A stretch of DNA of 64,000 bases from Peribolospora baueri (GCA_029717555.1 JAMDHS010000018.1:124001-188000), one strand, 5' to 3'; positions 35,072 to 48,484 are shown, counted from the stretch's first letter. Made by a program: numbers and translations. The notes: generated from the sequence alone by a model not told the origin.

Positions 35072-35866
35072 AGTTTTCAAGGGCAAGCTGTTGGTCGTCC
35101 GAGGCAGGAAGGGGCGAGGGGTCGCATCTGTTCCTGCCTTGCCCTCTATTTGCTCGTCGCCTTCCATTCTATACTGTCCAGTTTGCTTCTCTTCCTCCCC
35201 CCATCGTTCCTCTACGGCGACATTCTCGCTGTTGTCTCCTCTCCCTCTTTTAGCAGTCATGTTTCGTCTGTGCTTTCGCCGACTCGCAGTCTCCACTTCC
35301 TCGCACGCAATGGGCCTCGCTGTTCGAATGTATTATCGCACGCACGCTCTCACTTCCTTTGAGCCCACGGCGACGATGCGCTCCTTCGCCTCGAACGACA
35401 CGCGCGGCCTCGTTCGCCTGCGCGATGGCTGCTGTGCGAGCAGACCGGTTTGGATGGCGTTCAGGAACTTGAACGGAGTAGTCCGGCTGGCGAGGCGTTC
35501 AGCACCAGCTAGTTGAGCGGGCGGGCGAGCGAGCGACAGAACAGAACACACCGACGAATACATCCTGATGTACATACAAATTCACACCGTCCGAGTCAGC
35601 CTCGGTCCATGACCCTGTTCAGAATGCTTTTGCAGGAACGCCTTGTTCCATCTCCCGACGGACGACCGCCTGCCCTTCTCTGAACTCTCTTCGAAGGGCA
35701 CCGTTGTGCCGGTTGGCTATGAGAATCCGATTGACCCCGTGCTTAGTGATACGATCCCAGAGCGTTGCGTGGCAGCGGCAGGCTGATGACGAGTGGGGAA
35801 CGGTTTCCTCTAGCCTTTGTATTCTCGTGCACCATCATCTCCATAAACCCAACTTACACTGTCCCC
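35072..35866. other. intergenic
   Basis: Holds the 3' end of the PHD gene and the promoter of the next. One stretch at 35634-35790 (RNALFHLPTDDRLPFSEL, VVPVGYENPIDPVLSD) looks coding and may be an unjoined 5' exon of the membrane-protein gene or a remnant. Confidence 0.4.
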
Positions 35867-36993
35867 ATGATCAAATATTGCACAGTTCGTGAAGTTACCA
35901 TTGCGCTGCTCGTGAGCATGTTTTGTTTCGGCCACGGAGGCAAGGGTAGCACGACTCGGAGAGGCCTCCATACTCTGTGATGCAGAAATGATCCGCCGGG
36001 AGTCATGAACTGGCGCTCATTGCATGTCCACATAACCATCAGTGCCTCACGTCGTACTGCGCCCTCATCCTGTGTGCCATCGCCATCGCACGGAGCAAGC
36101 AGCACTTCTGTGGCTACCCAGCAGACTTGGCCAGCGAGCTTGCGGCGAGCATATTCTGCCTCCTCTTCACCACCTTTGTCCTCTGCAAAGGACCCAGTAG
36201 CAGAATCATCATCGAACTTGCTGGGTGGTGGATTCAAGGGCTGTGGAACCTAGGTGGGCCCCCGGCTGACTTCACTCAGAAAGGCCCCTCTTTGTGCCTA
36301 CCTATCTGCACGTAGCTCGGTATCATCGAAGCTGATGAGATAAGGCGTGGATCCTTCGCTTCTATTGTGCCCACAGCGAATGCCATCTCGACGGCTGCTC
36401 TGATGGGTAGAGGTGCGTTCCAAAGTCCTTGCCCTGGAAAAGAGCAGAGGCGAATCAAGGGTGGAAGCTGATGTAAGGCGTGCGGGGGTTGCTCCCCACG
36501 TCATGTTACATGGCAGACGTTCACCATGGCATCCCCTGCCCGACGAAGCCATACTGGCCGCACCTTGAGTACTTCAAGTGAGTATGCCAACGCGAGGGAC
36601 GGAAATCAGTGATCGTCCTGCTTTTGGCGTCCAAGGCAATGCTGAATTTCATGTCACTCTTCTGTACACACGTTCCGTCCTTCGCTGCGAAGGGCTGTGG
36701 AAAAGGCATGTGAAGGGCTTGCATGGATAATGTTCATCATCCCTGCGATCTACACCATCGTCACAGCCACTTACATCCGCATGGAGCGCCGTGCAAGGAA
36801 GGGGGACATCGGGAACATGTTGGCGTTGCAGATCCATGGGATCGCACAGAACGTGGCTTGGCTAAGGACGAGGAGTTGGGAGATAGGCATGGCGACGATG
36901 GGGGAGAGACAGCGTATGGACCTAGCGAGGCAGTATGGCGCTGAGGTAAAGAAGCAAGAAGGGTTTCTCCCGCCTCTTCAGTCTGGGGCTTGA
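35867..36993 (+). CDS. small multi-pass membrane protein (MARVEL-like four-TM), hypothetical
   Basis: Hand model: 35867-35911 (CTVREVTIALL), 36043-36253 (CALILCAIAIARS, FCLLFTTFVLC), 36316-36412 (IIEADEIRRGSFASIVPTAN), 36517-36577 (DVHHGIPCPTKPYWPHLEYF), 36693-36993 (ACEGLAWIMFIIPAIYTIV, then a basic cytosolic tail ending LPPLQSGA). Three or four hydrophobic helices with short loops suggest a MARVEL-type membrane protein, a family in fungi linked to eisosomes or vesicle traffic; I infer this from topology only. The junction of exons 2 and 3 is unresolved (phase 1 donor, phase 0 acceptor), and the last acceptor is AAG. It converges on the NCS1 permease gene 266 bp away. Confidence 0.55.
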
Positions 36994-37259
36994 ACATGTG
37001 GGTGAGCTCCAGAAGAGGTCGTTTAGAGCGCGCCAGTGAGGTAATGAGCTCGACCGTTCAAGACGACCTGGACGCTGCCTCGCCGGCCAAGTGTAGGTGC
37101 AGGTGTACTGTACGATCAGGCTCGTTGTGTGTTGAACAGAGACAAGTGCATTCCGAACGTCGTGAGCACGACGTGATGACAAAACACCTTGGGTACATGT
37201 CTGGTAGACTAAATGGTATGAGCTCCTCTCGAGAATGAAAGCAGAGTCGCATCGTGTTC

Positions 37260-39947
37260 CTAATACTTCCACAATCTCCTCTCAACCGTCCTCAGGACGG
37301 CATAAAGCGGAGCACAGAGGAAGAAGGCCGTTTCAAAGCCGATGTCGCCTCCGCCGCCGATGGCCTTGGCAATGGGTCCAACGTACCACACCTGTGTCAT
37401 GCACGGAACGACAAGGCCGCACGAGAGGACGCATGCGCCGACGGCGGCAACGCCTAGCGGCAAACGGCGCCAGTCGTTCCAGGCTGGGATGAAGTAGCGG
37501 TTGAAGTCGCCTCGGCGGAAGAGGAAGTGCTCGATGACGACGACGGAGACGTAAAGAGCGGACCACTGTGCGCGGGGCAAGAGCCGAGGGGGCGAAGAAA
37601 GAGGTCGATCAGCGATTACCTCGACGATCCATCCTGCTCAGCTCGGTATGGGCACAGTGACTCACGTAGGCAAGAAGGCCCGTAAAGTTGGAAAGGGTAT
37701 CGTAGAAAGCCGATGCGCCCACGATCGACAACGGAACGTAGCTGGTTGCCGACACAAGGGTACGAAACAGTGTAAAGAATGATGCCTAGTCAGTCGTATG
37801 AGCCTCGCTAGTGTTCCGGTCAGCCCATACGTATGCACGAACTCACATAGCGGTGGCGATGATGGCGAACAAAAACCTGGGCAAAGATGCCAAGAACGGC
37901 AGAAGCGTCTGGAAACTAAGGCCGAAGCTGTAGATCGTGGGGGTGACGTTCGCGGTGACGCTAAGAGCGAGCAGAACGGTGAGGAACCTTCCGAAGCCGC
38001 CTACTCGCTCGGACATGACCGTCTCGAGGAGGGCGCCAGGGGAGATCTGATATGCCGATTGCCAAGTCGGGAGGGAGGGGGAGGCAGCTGTGAAGGCGAA
38101 TGCCGCTCCGAGCATTTGAATGGGGCACTGTGACGAGGATGAGATTATCATGAAGAGACACATTAGCCGTTGTCCTTGGCGCAGATGAGATGAAGCGGGA
38201 AGCCATGAGAGCAAAGCGCAGGGACGCACAGTGCTGAAGAAAAAGCCAGAAAAGGCCCATACGAACATCTTGAAGCCGGAGGCATTGGGCGTCATGTAGC
38301 TGTTCGCCATAAAATGTTCAGTCAGGAGAACATGGACCCCGGACAGAGGAGATGAGTGCTGGGTGATTCCATGCCAGATGCTGTTCACCGAATACGCACC
38401 AGGAGAAGTCGCTCGCCAGGCTTCCCCAGCTGAGCACGTAACCGGTGACAATAGCTCCAAACGTGAGCACACCGGCAGCGACGGCAGCCGGAGACGAATT
38501 GTAGGAGGATGAGGGCGCGTTGGCGTATTTTTGTAGCTCAGAGCCGCCTATACCGGTCGCGATTATGAAGACTATGAGGACGGGGATGAAGGCGAAGCGC
38601 TCGTAGAGGTGGATAAAGCGAATGCCACAGAAAGAAATCTGAAAGCGGGGGAGAACGTAGTAGTGAGGCAAGTAAAACGATAAACACGGGCGCGCACGGA
38701 AATAAGTGCAAATCTTTGGCGACGATGGTGTCTCCGCCAGCTCACCAGTAGCGACACGGCGGCGATGATGGCGATGCCGACGGCAACGCTCAGGCGGCCG
38801 TCCGAGACGGAGCTGAGCGTCTGGCCCCCTACGATACAGTTGAGGATGGTGAAGCCCATCATAGTGCATACGTTGAAGAGGGAGGGAAGCATCACGCCGA
38901 AGTAGCTGGACCAACGGGACAAGGTGGGACGCCAAGACAGTTGTGGAGAGCTGTCGAAAGTGAGGACACGGCACGCATATGCTCTCACTTACCCAAACGA
39001 ATAGCGAGAAGAGACCATCTGTCGAAGGCCGAGCTTGGGACCGAAAGTGCATCTGTCGTGACCATGGAGAAGATATGAATAGAGAAGCGCTCCTCCGCCT
39101 CATGTAGAATATAACTCACAAATAAGCAGGTGGCACGCATCCGACAATGTTAAATCCTACAATGGTGAGCAGCGCATCTCGGAGGCACAGGCCAAACATC
39201 GGGGCCAGGGCGCCATTTGAGAAGGTTAGGACTGCATCACATGGAGGAGCAAGGAAGATCAGAGTCAGATGAGCTTGAAAACCGTGATTTTGGGTGCCTC
39301 GTAGACGGGGAGACATGATGTTCTCGGACACGTCACGAAGACGGTCGGCAGTGGCTAGCAGGTCACGCACGTAGATGAAAAGAACAAACGGAAAGCGTAA
39401 ACTCACTGTTACAATCACAGCTAAACCAGAGCAATCCCATGCTGAAGTAGTCTGTGTCCACCCTTTGCGCTTCGGGTACCGGGACGAGAGCCCGGGACTG
39501 AGGTGATGGACGGTGAGGACAGCGAGGAGCGGACGGCAATGGAATGTGCTTAAGTCTACTCCCCAACGCCGCTGGTCTTCGACGGCCATCCCTATAACGC
39601 ATACTACCGGGACGCCGTTTCTTACTCCTCATCTCACTTCATCTTCCGTCACTCACCTCCACCCTATACCCCCATAACCACTCGCTCAGCGCGTAAAGCC
39701 ATCCCAATCCCCTCACGCGGGCAAAGAAACCTTGCTTTTCAAGGCCCATTGCCCCTTTCGGATCGGGGGTGGAAGAGAGCGATCCGACATCGTCCAGGAA
39801 GGATTTTCGGGGGTGAGGAAGTGAAATGGGGGCGCCTTGTGCTGCGTCCTGTGCGGAGGGTTCTGAACGCAGATTCTTCTCGACGTCGTCCTCCGCCCCG
39901 CCGGGCGCGAAGATCGGGGAAGCGCAAGTGGGAGCGGTGTCGGCCAT
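37260..39947 (-). CDS. NCS1 nucleobase permease (purine-cytosine permease, Fcy2 type)
   Basis: Ten exons (39947-39657, 39497-39407, 39231-39120, 39052-38993, 38905-38746, 38638-38400, 38299-38230, 38127-37847, 37741-37666, 37565-37260) close in phase to 561 residues with about twelve hydrophobic segments. Family marks: VDTDYFSMGLLWFSCDCN at the first helix, MFGLCLRDALLTIVGFN, CTFGPKLGLRQMVSSRYSFG (NCS1 signature), YFGVMLPSLFNVCTMMGF, IVTGYVLSWGSLASDFS, DTLSNFTGLLAYW and IEHFLFRRGDFNRYF. NCS1 Fcy-type carriers import cytosine, adenine, guanine or related bases with protons at the plasma membrane. The 97-residue N-terminal exon is hydrophilic and cytosolic. An upstream non-ATG extension is not needed. 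Neighbours give no pathway clue. Confidence 0.92.
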
Positions 39948-42180
39948 GGACGAGTGGTGAGGCAAGGCGAGAGGAGATGTGGAGAAGGGTGAATGAGTGA
40001 GGAGGGGCGGAGGGCAGCTCCGCCGGAGGGCGACAGCCGTGAACCTGAAAGAAGAAGGGGATCAGGAATGGAATCAGATCGGTCGGACGAGCGCACGAAA
40101 GTGGCTGTAGATACAGTAGTTGCCGTTAACCTACGATTCTTTGGAATCTGCCTGTTTCAGTATCTATTTCCGGCTGGGGATTTTGCCGCCCTGCAGCCCC
40201 CAAGACCACGTCGAGTCCGATTCGTCCTGCAGACCGTCGACGGATCGCTGGGCGAGGGAGATAAGGGTGAAGGAAAGACCAGAAAAAGGTGCTCGAAGAA
40301 GATAAACGGCCAGCGAGGAAAAGAGGTGAGGTGTTCCGGCAAACGAGTCGAATCGTGTCCTGTGCGAAGCGGAAGAAAGAGCCGAGCTCAGGCACCGGTC
40401 GTGCGACCTAGCACAGATCAGCTGCAGAATACTGTCAACGGATATGTGCGGAGCTAGGCGCGATCAGAGTCCCGAAGGATGGGGATAGTCGCAGGGAATG
40501 GAGAACGGAAAGCGTGCGACGGGTCTTCCCCCAGTCTGCATCGTCGAGCGAAGAAAGGATCGTTTCTTTCTTGTTTTTTTTCTTGCTGCTTTATCTTCCC
40601 TCTCCATTGAAGACCGTTTCTTTTTGTTGAAGACCCTTTTCTTCTTGTTTTTCATCTCGCTAATCTCCCTCCACTTATTTTCCGACGATCCGGAGTTCGA
40701 GAAGGAGCCGTACGGCGCCCCGAAACGGCGCTCAATGTTGTCCTCTTTGGATCTCGGCGATCGTTCATCCCCACTCGCAAAGTGATCTATACCAACCTCC
40801 ATCGGGGCTCGTCGACCGAGCACATGATCAAGAAAGGTAGGGGAGTGACCTCGGATCATGATCATCGGCGATGGGGAATTAAGCAGCCGGCCGTCATCGC
40901 AGCTCATCTCCTCCCTCCTCCTCCTCCTCCTCCTCCTCCTCCTCTTCCACCGACCACCTCGTCCCCAGATCCATACAGCAGGCTACATCGTCGACGGAAA
41001 GATCGCCAATGACGCGGCGGCCCCTCCGCACGCTAGGGACAAGGCGGGTCGGTGTCGAAGTGGATCGTCTCGAAGTGGTGCGGTGATGTGTGCTTTGCTG
41101 TGCTGCGCCCGGCAAGCGCTCTCCCTTGACCGGGAGCCTCAGGGAGAGCTGGGTGGGATCAAAGTTGCCTCTCGGCGAGTAGGTGTACGGACGCGGACGA
41201 CGGAAGGCGCGACGAGGGCTGCGCCTCGGACGACGTGACAAGTACGAGTACGAGTACGTTCGGACTTTGGCAGGCGGACGAAGATGTAATACGTGATAAC
41301 CATACCCCCGCGAGACTGAACGGCGACGCGATTCACGATTCACCTGCTGCGCTGCACGCAAGCCATGTGACGTGTGGAGAGACAGCGAGCGCCCGAGCGG
41401 CGCCTAGGCCGTCGACCGCTCGCGGCCCCGCGCTATGCCATTCCATCTATGCGCCTATCCTGTCCGCAACGTCCGTCGTTTGCGAGCGAGATGGGCGGCG
41501 GTGGGAAGGGAGGGAGCAAGGGACGTGCGAAGGAGGCGGACGAGGTGGCCGGATCGACGGCCGATCATGGCGACGGCGAGCGGCGTTGTATCCTGCCGCA
41601 GCCGCTGGCGTTAGCGGTTTGTAACGACCGGTTTGTATTCCGCCCTCTTTCTTTCTTTCTTTCTTTTTCTTTTTTCCCGCGCCTGCCCTGCCCGCCTTCC
41701 GCCGCCGCCGCTTCAGTCTGTCTCTCCGCTCCGCCCGCCTGTCTCTGTCTGTCCGGCCGTACCTCGACCTCGACCTCGACGACGGACAGTCAGTGAGTCG
41801 CTCGCTCGCCGGCTCGCCCTTGGCCTCCTTCCACCATCGCCATACTTTCCACCCTTTCCTCTTTCTTGCCTTCCTTCTTGCCTCCTTCCTCCCTGTATCC
41901 CACCGCTCCTTCTTCTCTTCCTCCTCTCGCATCCCATCTCTCGCTCTCTCACTCACTCTCTCCCCTCTCGCGCCTGCGAGAAGTCCCGTCCCACCCCGCC
42001 AACAACCCTCCCTTCGGCCCTCTTCCCTTCGTCTACCGCCGCCGCGAGCCTTTGTCGTGCGCTCGTTCGCCCGCTGCATGCCGCTTGCTTCACCCTCAAC
42101 GCCCGTCCATCCCCTCAGCGCCCAGTAGTCGGCCTGCCTTCGCCCCCTTTTCTCCGCCTTAAACCCCCACCCCCCTCCCC
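39948..42180. other. large divergent intergenic region
   Basis: This 2.2 kb lies between the divergent starts of the permease and the RasGAP gene. It has a (CCT)n run (about 40905-40945) and long C/T-rich stretches towards the RasGAP start. A coding-like bit at 40690-40790 (FEKEPYGAPKRRSMLSSLDL) joins to nothing recognisable. No gene called. Confidence 0.45.
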
Positions 42181-45100
42181 ATGGCATACCCCGCAACCAT
42201 GTCCGCCTCCGCCGCCTCGGCCTCCGGCGCCGGGCCAAACGGCGTCCAGCGCCGGCTCACCACGGCCAGCGTCGCTGGCAATCGCAACACGAACAGGTAC
42301 TCGGTCACCGCGCTATATAGCATGGCCGCCGAGCAAGACGTGGAGGTGGAGGACGATTTGGCTAGAGGTGAGTGACGCCGGCGAGCGTGCGGACCTGTTC
42401 TTCTCTCTATCTCTCCTTCTCGGTCTGTCTGTCTCTCTGTCTGTCTCTCTCTGTGTGTGTGCGTGTGTGCGTGTGTGCGTGTGTGCGTGTGTGCGTTTGT
42501 GTGTGTGTCTCCATTCCTGTCTCTCTTCTCACTTCCTCTTCCCTTTTCCTCCCCTCGCATTTAGCGCAAAGACGCCTTCGCGAGCTCAAAGGCCGCATCT
42601 CGGCTCAATCCAAGAAAAACTTTGTCCTTGAGCGCGACGTCCGCTATCTGGACGGCCGTATCGCCTTGCTCATCGCCAACAGGATGGCCGCCGAAGAGGT
42701 GTGTGACGTGACGTGACGTGACGACGGGTTATGAACCGCGGCTTAGGTAGGTCCTCCGCTCACCCCTCCCCTTCTCCGGCCCGTCTTCCGTGCAGCAATC
42801 CGAAGTGGCCAGTCACTTGGAAGAGACCGATCCAATGTCCGGAACCATGCTCGACGATAGAAGGACGCAGGTACATCCTCTCTCTCCTCCTTCCGCTTTC
42901 CTCCCCCTCCCACTCACACTCTCTCTCTTTTTGTACCCACCCTCTCAGCAATACTCTAATCTCTTTTTCCTCCTTCAATCCGAGCCTCGACACGTCGCCG
43001 CTCTTTGTCGCCTCGTCAGCCTGACCGAGATCGACACCCTCCTCCAGACCGTCATGTTCACCCTCTACGGAAATCAGTACGAGAGCAGAGAGGAGCATCT
43101 TCTGCTCACCATGTTCCAGGTCAGTCCCCACGCCGCCATCGCTGCCGTCGCCTGCCGGTCGCCCCTCTTGGATGATCGTGATCTCTCGCTCATCGTCCCT
43201 TCCCCCCTCCAGTCCGTCCTCTCCGCCCAGTTCGAGACGGCCACCGAGTTCGGCTCGTTGCTCCGTGCCAACACGCCCGTGTCGCGTATGATGACCACCT
43301 ACACCCGCCGCGGTCCCGGTCAGAGCTACCTCAAGAACGTGCTCGCCGAGCGGATTAACAGCCTCATCGAGCACAAGGATCTCAACCTGGAGATCAACCC
43401 GTTGAAGGTGCGCTTTGGCCATCGACGCTTCGTCGCCGCTCGCTCCACTGACGTTCAACCTACCCCTCCTTTTCGACCGTACAGGTCTATGAGCAAATGA
43501 TCCAGCAGATCGAGGAGGATACCGGCTCGATCCCGCCGGACCTGCCTCGCGGCGTGGCCCCAGAGATGGCTGCGGAGAACGCAGACGTGCAGGCGATCAT
43601 CGCCCCGCGGCTGACGATGCTCATGGAGATCGCCAACTCGTTCCTGCTCACCATCATCAACTCGATCGATGAGGTGCCGTACGGCATTCGATGGATCTGC
43701 AAGCAGATCCGTAGCCTCACAAAGGTGAGCGACCAAGGCGACCCGCCGGTGCCCATGCGGAAAGGCCATCCGTAGCTAAGCTTCCATCCTTCTTCCTTCC
43801 CCCACGTTTCGTTCAACCTCGCCCTTCTTCCTTCCGCCACGTTCGTTCAACCCTCGCCCTTCTACCCTTCCCAGCGCAAATACCCGGACGCCACCGACTA
43901 TGCCATCTGCTCCCTCATCGGCGGATTCTTCTTCCTTCGTTTCATCAACCCGGCCGTCGTCACCCCGCAGGCGTACATGCTCGTCGATGCGCCCCCCTCT
44001 AAACACCCCCGGCGGACGTTAACCTTGATCGCCAAAATGCTCCAAAACCTGGCCAACAAGCCGTCGTACGCCAAGGAGCAGTACATGATGTCCCTCAATC
44101 CCTTCGTCGAGGCCAACAAGACGCGCATCAACCAGTTTTTGAACCAACTCTGCGAAGTCGGCGACTTTTACGAGACGCTGGAGGTGGGTTCGCTTCGATT
44201 TGGCGCTGTCCTCGTGGGGATGTCGTTGTTTGTCGCCTCGTCGCTGATCGTCTGCTTTTCGCGGCGCCGCACAGATGGATCAATACATGGCCCTCTCGAA
44301 AAAGGACTTGCGCATCTCCATCACTCACAACGAGCTGTATAACACCCACGCTCTCTTGCTTCAGCACATCGACACTCTGGTAAGAAGCCGCGAGTCTTCT
44401 TCATCTATTCACCCGGGTCATGCCCGTCGGCCACGAGTTCGCTCGACTGACACTCCCTCTCCCCCGCTCCACTCGATAGGCCCCGAACGATAAGCAACAC
44501 CTGCGCATCTTGCTTGACGAGCTCGGTGCCGCGCCCGCACAGGTGCCGCGAAAAGAGAACCAGACGATCGAATTGCCGCTGTACAGTCGATGGGAAACGC
44601 CGATTCAGGACCTGACGACAGCCCTGATGAGCGAGAACAACGTGACTCAGAGGTGGGTGATCAGGGCACGGACGGCGGCAGGAAGCTGGCGTGGCGGCTC
44701 AACCCCCCTCCGTTCCCATCTTCTGGTTCCACAGCGACATCCTCTACATGGAGACCAAGTCCATCTTCGTCCAGCTCATCCGTTCCATGCCTCAGTACGC
44801 CGAGAAGCGACCGATCAACCTGCCAGCGATCGCGGAGAAGGCGGCGACGACCAAGGACGCGACGCTGGTGCGCAAGGGGATCAAGGTCAAGGAGATGCTG
44901 CGCGAGCTCGAAGAGCTCAAGGTGGTCGACCGGAGGGACGGATACAAGCTCATGACCGACGAGGTCGCCGGCGAGCTTGTGCATCTCGGCAACATGCGGG
45001 AGAAGGTGATGGATGAGTCGCGGAGCCTGGAGGAGGTGTACAAGACCATCTGCGATCACAACAACTACCTCCGGAGCCAGCTCGAGACGTACAAGAGCTA

Positions 45101-45620
45101 CCTCCAGAACGTGCGCATGACGACCGGCGGCGTAAAGGACAAGGGCCACGCCGGCGTGGGCGTCGTGACGGTGGGAGGAAAGGAGAAGAAGCCGATGAAG
45201 TCGCAGGTGCTGGGGCCGTATCGGTTCACCCACGCCCAGATGGAGAAGGACGGCATCATCGTCGAGTCGAGCGTGCCGGAGAATCGGTGAGTAGTGCAAA
45301 GTGACCGTTGAAGGGCGATGGACGCCGGGGCGCGTCGGGATGGCCGCTGATTCACACATCGTCGACCCACGCGCGCGCGACCCGGGTGCAGACGAGCGAA
45401 CATTTTCTTCAATATCACCTCACCCTCGCCGGGCACGTTTATCATCGCACTCCACTACAAGGGGCGAGAAAAGGCGATTTTGGAGATGGATCTCAAGCTG
45501 GACGACCTGCTGGAGAAGCAAAAGGACGGAGTGAACCTGCTCGACCTGGAATACGTCCAGCTCAATGTCCAAAAGGTACTCGGCCTGCTCAACAAGACGT
45601 TTGCCAAGCGCAAGGTCTGA
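42181..45620 (+). CDS. Ras GTPase-activating-like protein (GapA/Sar1/IQGAP C-terminal type)
   Basis: Eleven exons (42181-42367, 42565-42698, 42796-42870, 42949-43119, 43213-43407, 43485-43724, 43875-44183, 44275-44379, 44480-44652, 44735-45286, 45392-45620) close in phase to 789 residues. A coiled-coil lead ([13 protein letters not shown]) is followed by the RasGAP domain (about 160-520): [20 protein letters not shown] with the Arg at the finger position, GQSYLKNVL, then [20 protein letters not shown], the hallmark FLRFxxPA. After it comes the RasGAP C-terminal domain ([19 protein letters not shown], then [19 protein letters not shown]). S. pombe Gap1 and Dictyostelium GapA have this plan: they stimulate Ras GTPase or bind Rac at the cortex and in cytokinesis. 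There are no calponin-homology or IQ motifs, so this is a RasGAP/GapA form, not a full IQGAP. Confidence 0.93.
42440..42508. repeat. TCTG/GTGTGC simple repeat
   Basis: CT/GT-rich repeat in the first intron of the RasGAP gene. Confidence 0.85.
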
Positions 45621-46737
45621 GCGGGCGCGGGATGCCGCGGGGGGGGCGAAAAAGCGGGAAGCAGGCTTTCCCGACCCCGCCCTCGCGTGCTCGGTTCGTC
45701 TTCCTGTTCGTCTTTCCATCTTCCTTCGTCTTCTTCGTATACCACCGGCTTTCTCTGTCGTCCTCTTTGTCTGCCGCCCCGGGACCACCTTTCCATGCTC
45801 TTTTCTCTTCCTCCACTGGCCGCCGTCGTCTCGTTGGGCATATCGTCCGGTCGGTCTGGTATTCGTCTTGCTCTCTCTACGTCTTTTCTGTCCCTATTTG
45901 TTTCTCCTCTCGTCTCCACTCGCCTCTCTCGTCTCCTCTCGCTTCCTCTCGTCTCCTTTTTCTTTGTCCTCCCATCTCTCTCCCGTCCTCTTTCTCAGCA
46001 ACACCACCGGTCGGACGGCGCTGTGGTGGTGTGTGAAGCGTTCTCGCTCGCTCGCTTTTCCGACCCGCCCGCGACGTCTCTTGCTGCTCGAATGGGTTTT
46101 TCGATCCCTCCTTCCCCCGGGCTTTCGACGGATGAGGCGAGGCCTCCCTCCGCGTACTTTTATTTTTGTCGTGTTGACGTTTACGCGTGCGGGGATATGG
46201 AACGCTTTTCAACATGCAACATGGCCTGACGTGGCGTGAGCATGGTGATCGTGGGCTGTGAGAGACGTCGGGCGGGGATCGCAGCGTCGGTCATCTCTAT
46301 CCATCCATCCATCCATCCATCTGCCTCGAGGGGACTACGTGAGCGACCAGCGCTGCTACTCTATCTCGATCCTCCCTTTCCTTCTGTCTGTCTGTCTTGC
46401 TTCCTTATCTCGGCGACGCGGCGACGTCGAAGACCCCATGTGACGGAGAACCCCTTCCCCCTCGCGGAAATGGAAGGCATCGACCGTTTCGCGTTTCTGC
46501 GGCTGACGACACACTTCGGGCACGTTCGGCCGATCGACGTGGGGGACCTTCTTTTTGATCGGTTCGGACCTCGTCGAGAGAATATTCGTGGTAAGCGACG
46601 TGGCCGACGTCGGCGTCGGCGGCGGCGGCGTCGGCGGTGAGGGAGCATTCATTCGGATGGAGGGTGCGGCGCTCCTCCTCCTCCGCCTCACTCGCTCGTT
46701 CGCCTCGTCTTTGTCCGTACAATCCTACCCGACCCTC
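45621..46737. other. intergenic, low complexity
   Basis: C/T-rich sequence after the RasGAP stop, a (ATCC)n run at about 46300-46320 and a GGC-rich stretch at 46605-46640. No gene recognised. Confidence 0.45.
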
Positions 46738-48420
46738 ATGACGGTAAGCCGAAGTCGACCACCAGAGGCACCGGCAACGACTACTGCGCACGACCCTCCG
46801 TCGTCGGCCTTCTTCGGCACGAAAACGGCGACGGTGAAGGAGGCCGACGAGGACGGGGGCCGGGCGACGAAGAGGAAGGAGAAAACGTGAAGGACGGGGA
46901 AAGGGAGAACTATGAGACGGGTAGGGATGCACGAGAGCTGCAGGGCCGGTTGGGAGACGTGGAGGAATGGAAATTCAAGCGAAGGTGGTGAGCATACGAA
47001 GACGGTAGAGACGCTCCTCCGCTTTCTCTGGTCGGGCCAGCACTTAATCGCTGGACACGACCCCCTTCCCCTCACCCATCTCCTCCCTCCCTCGTCCGCC
47101 GTGTCCTTCATTCCCCAGGTACCAAGTCTGGCTGCCCTAGAGTCCGCCGCCGCCGCTGCCGCCGCCCGAGCTCTTCTCCTCGGCCGAGACGTTCCCGGTG
47201 GCCAAGGCGAGCCTCTTCAGCATCCTCACCTACGCCTGGGTGACGCCGATCATGGTCCGCGGCTTTTCGCACCCTCTCAGCGCCACGAACCTGTGGAAGA
47301 TGGACTCGGCGAGGTAGACGGGCTACCTCTGCCGGCGCTTGATCGACGCCTGGGAGAAGGGGTGCGAGGACGCGCGGGCGTGGAACGACAGGGTGCGCGA
47401 GGAAGAGAGCCGTCTGGGCGCTCAAAGCCGCCGCCATGGCCCGGCGCGTTCGGTCCCGACCTGCGGGCGCGGAGACGGAGCACACCGATTGGCGTGCGAT
47501 GTACGAGAACTTGGCGGCTCGGTGGAGTGAGACGACCGAGAAGGAGGGAGGCGGCCTGCGGTCTCCTAGCCTCGCCTTGAGCCTTAACGACGTGTTGGGG
47601 AGGCGCTTCTGGATCGGCGGCTTCTTCAAGGTCCGTCCGTCCCTCCTCTCGGCTCCGTGTCGTCGTTCACCGCGCTCACCCATCCCATCCTACTTCCCTC
47701 TCTGTCTCGTGCCACAGGTCGCCGGAGACACGGCGCAGCTTTGCGGTCCGCTGGTATCGAAACAGATCATAAAGTTCGCCGGACGAGTCTACGCCGCCAA
47801 GCAAGCCGGACAGCCGGCCCCGGACGTGGCCGAGGAGTCGCCATGGGGATAGGCCTCTTCCTTTTGACCGTCACGGCGAGCGTCTGCCAGCACCAGTTCT
47901 TCTGGCGCTCCATGACCACCGGCGTCCTCGCCCGCGCCTCATTCATCGGCGCGATCTACGAACGCGCCATGCGCCTCTCGCCCCGCGCTCGTGCCTCGCA
48001 CACCAATTCCAGGCTCGTCAATTTCATTTCCACGGACGTCTCACGTATCATTTTTGTGCGCAATGGTGAGACTCGACTTGCTTCCCGCCGTCCGCCTTCC
48101 GGCGCTCTGTTCCTCTCGTCGGTACCGTCGTTTTTTGCGTTATTTAATTCTGCCTTTTCTTTCAACTTTTCCCCTCACTCCAGGCTCCTCGTAATCTACA
48201 CCGCGCCGATCCAGCTCTCGGTTTGCCTCATCATTCTCCTCGTCCAGATTGGACCATCAGCGCTGGCTGGTTTTGCCCTCTTCCTCGTCATCGTCCTCAT
48301 GCAGACACAGATCATGAAGTGTTCCGTATACGAAGGACGAGCATGGTTTGGACGGACCGGGCGAAGCTGACACAAGAGCTTCTTCGGGGCTATGAGGGTC
48401 ATCAAAACCTTTGTAATCGT
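46738..48420 (+). pseudogene. ABCC-type (MRP/Yor1-like) ABC transporter, N-terminal remnant
   Basis: Ordered pieces of the first membrane domain are present: an acidic lead ending EEWKFKRRW (to 46987), ASLFSILTYAWVTPIMVRGF and PLSATNLWKMD (about 47205-47315), LARASFIGAIYERAMRLSPR (about 47930), HTNSRLVNFISTDVSRIIF, APIQLSVCLIILLVQIG, and MVWTDRAKLTQELF, then MRVIKTF. This is the start of the full-size ABCC family, ATP-driven exporters of conjugates and drugs in plasma or vacuolar membrane. The host gene is broken: in-frame TAG codons lie near 47141 and 47318, the frame shifts near 47415 and near 48355, and everything after the TMD1 coupling region, including both ATP-binding domains, is replaced by a Ty3/gypsy fragment. 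Confidence 0.8.
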
Positions 48421-48484
48421 CGTAAGAACTTAGCGCTCGCAGTGATGCTTCGGGCGAACTCGGCGGAAAGGGTGAGCATAGGCC

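Noticed and set aside
36697-36993. Treating the last exon of the membrane protein as a separate gene starting at Met 36697
   Set aside because: The exon joins in phase to the upstream exon through an AAG acceptor, and the Met would fall within the conserved-looking helix lead.
39993-40457. 154-codon plus-strand frame next to the permease start
   Set aside because: Basic, low-complexity composition; overlaps the expected promoter and 5' leader of the permease gene.
46478-46640. Short frame ending in a long Arg run
   Set aside because: The run is an artefact of a GGC/GTC repeat; no start context or family.
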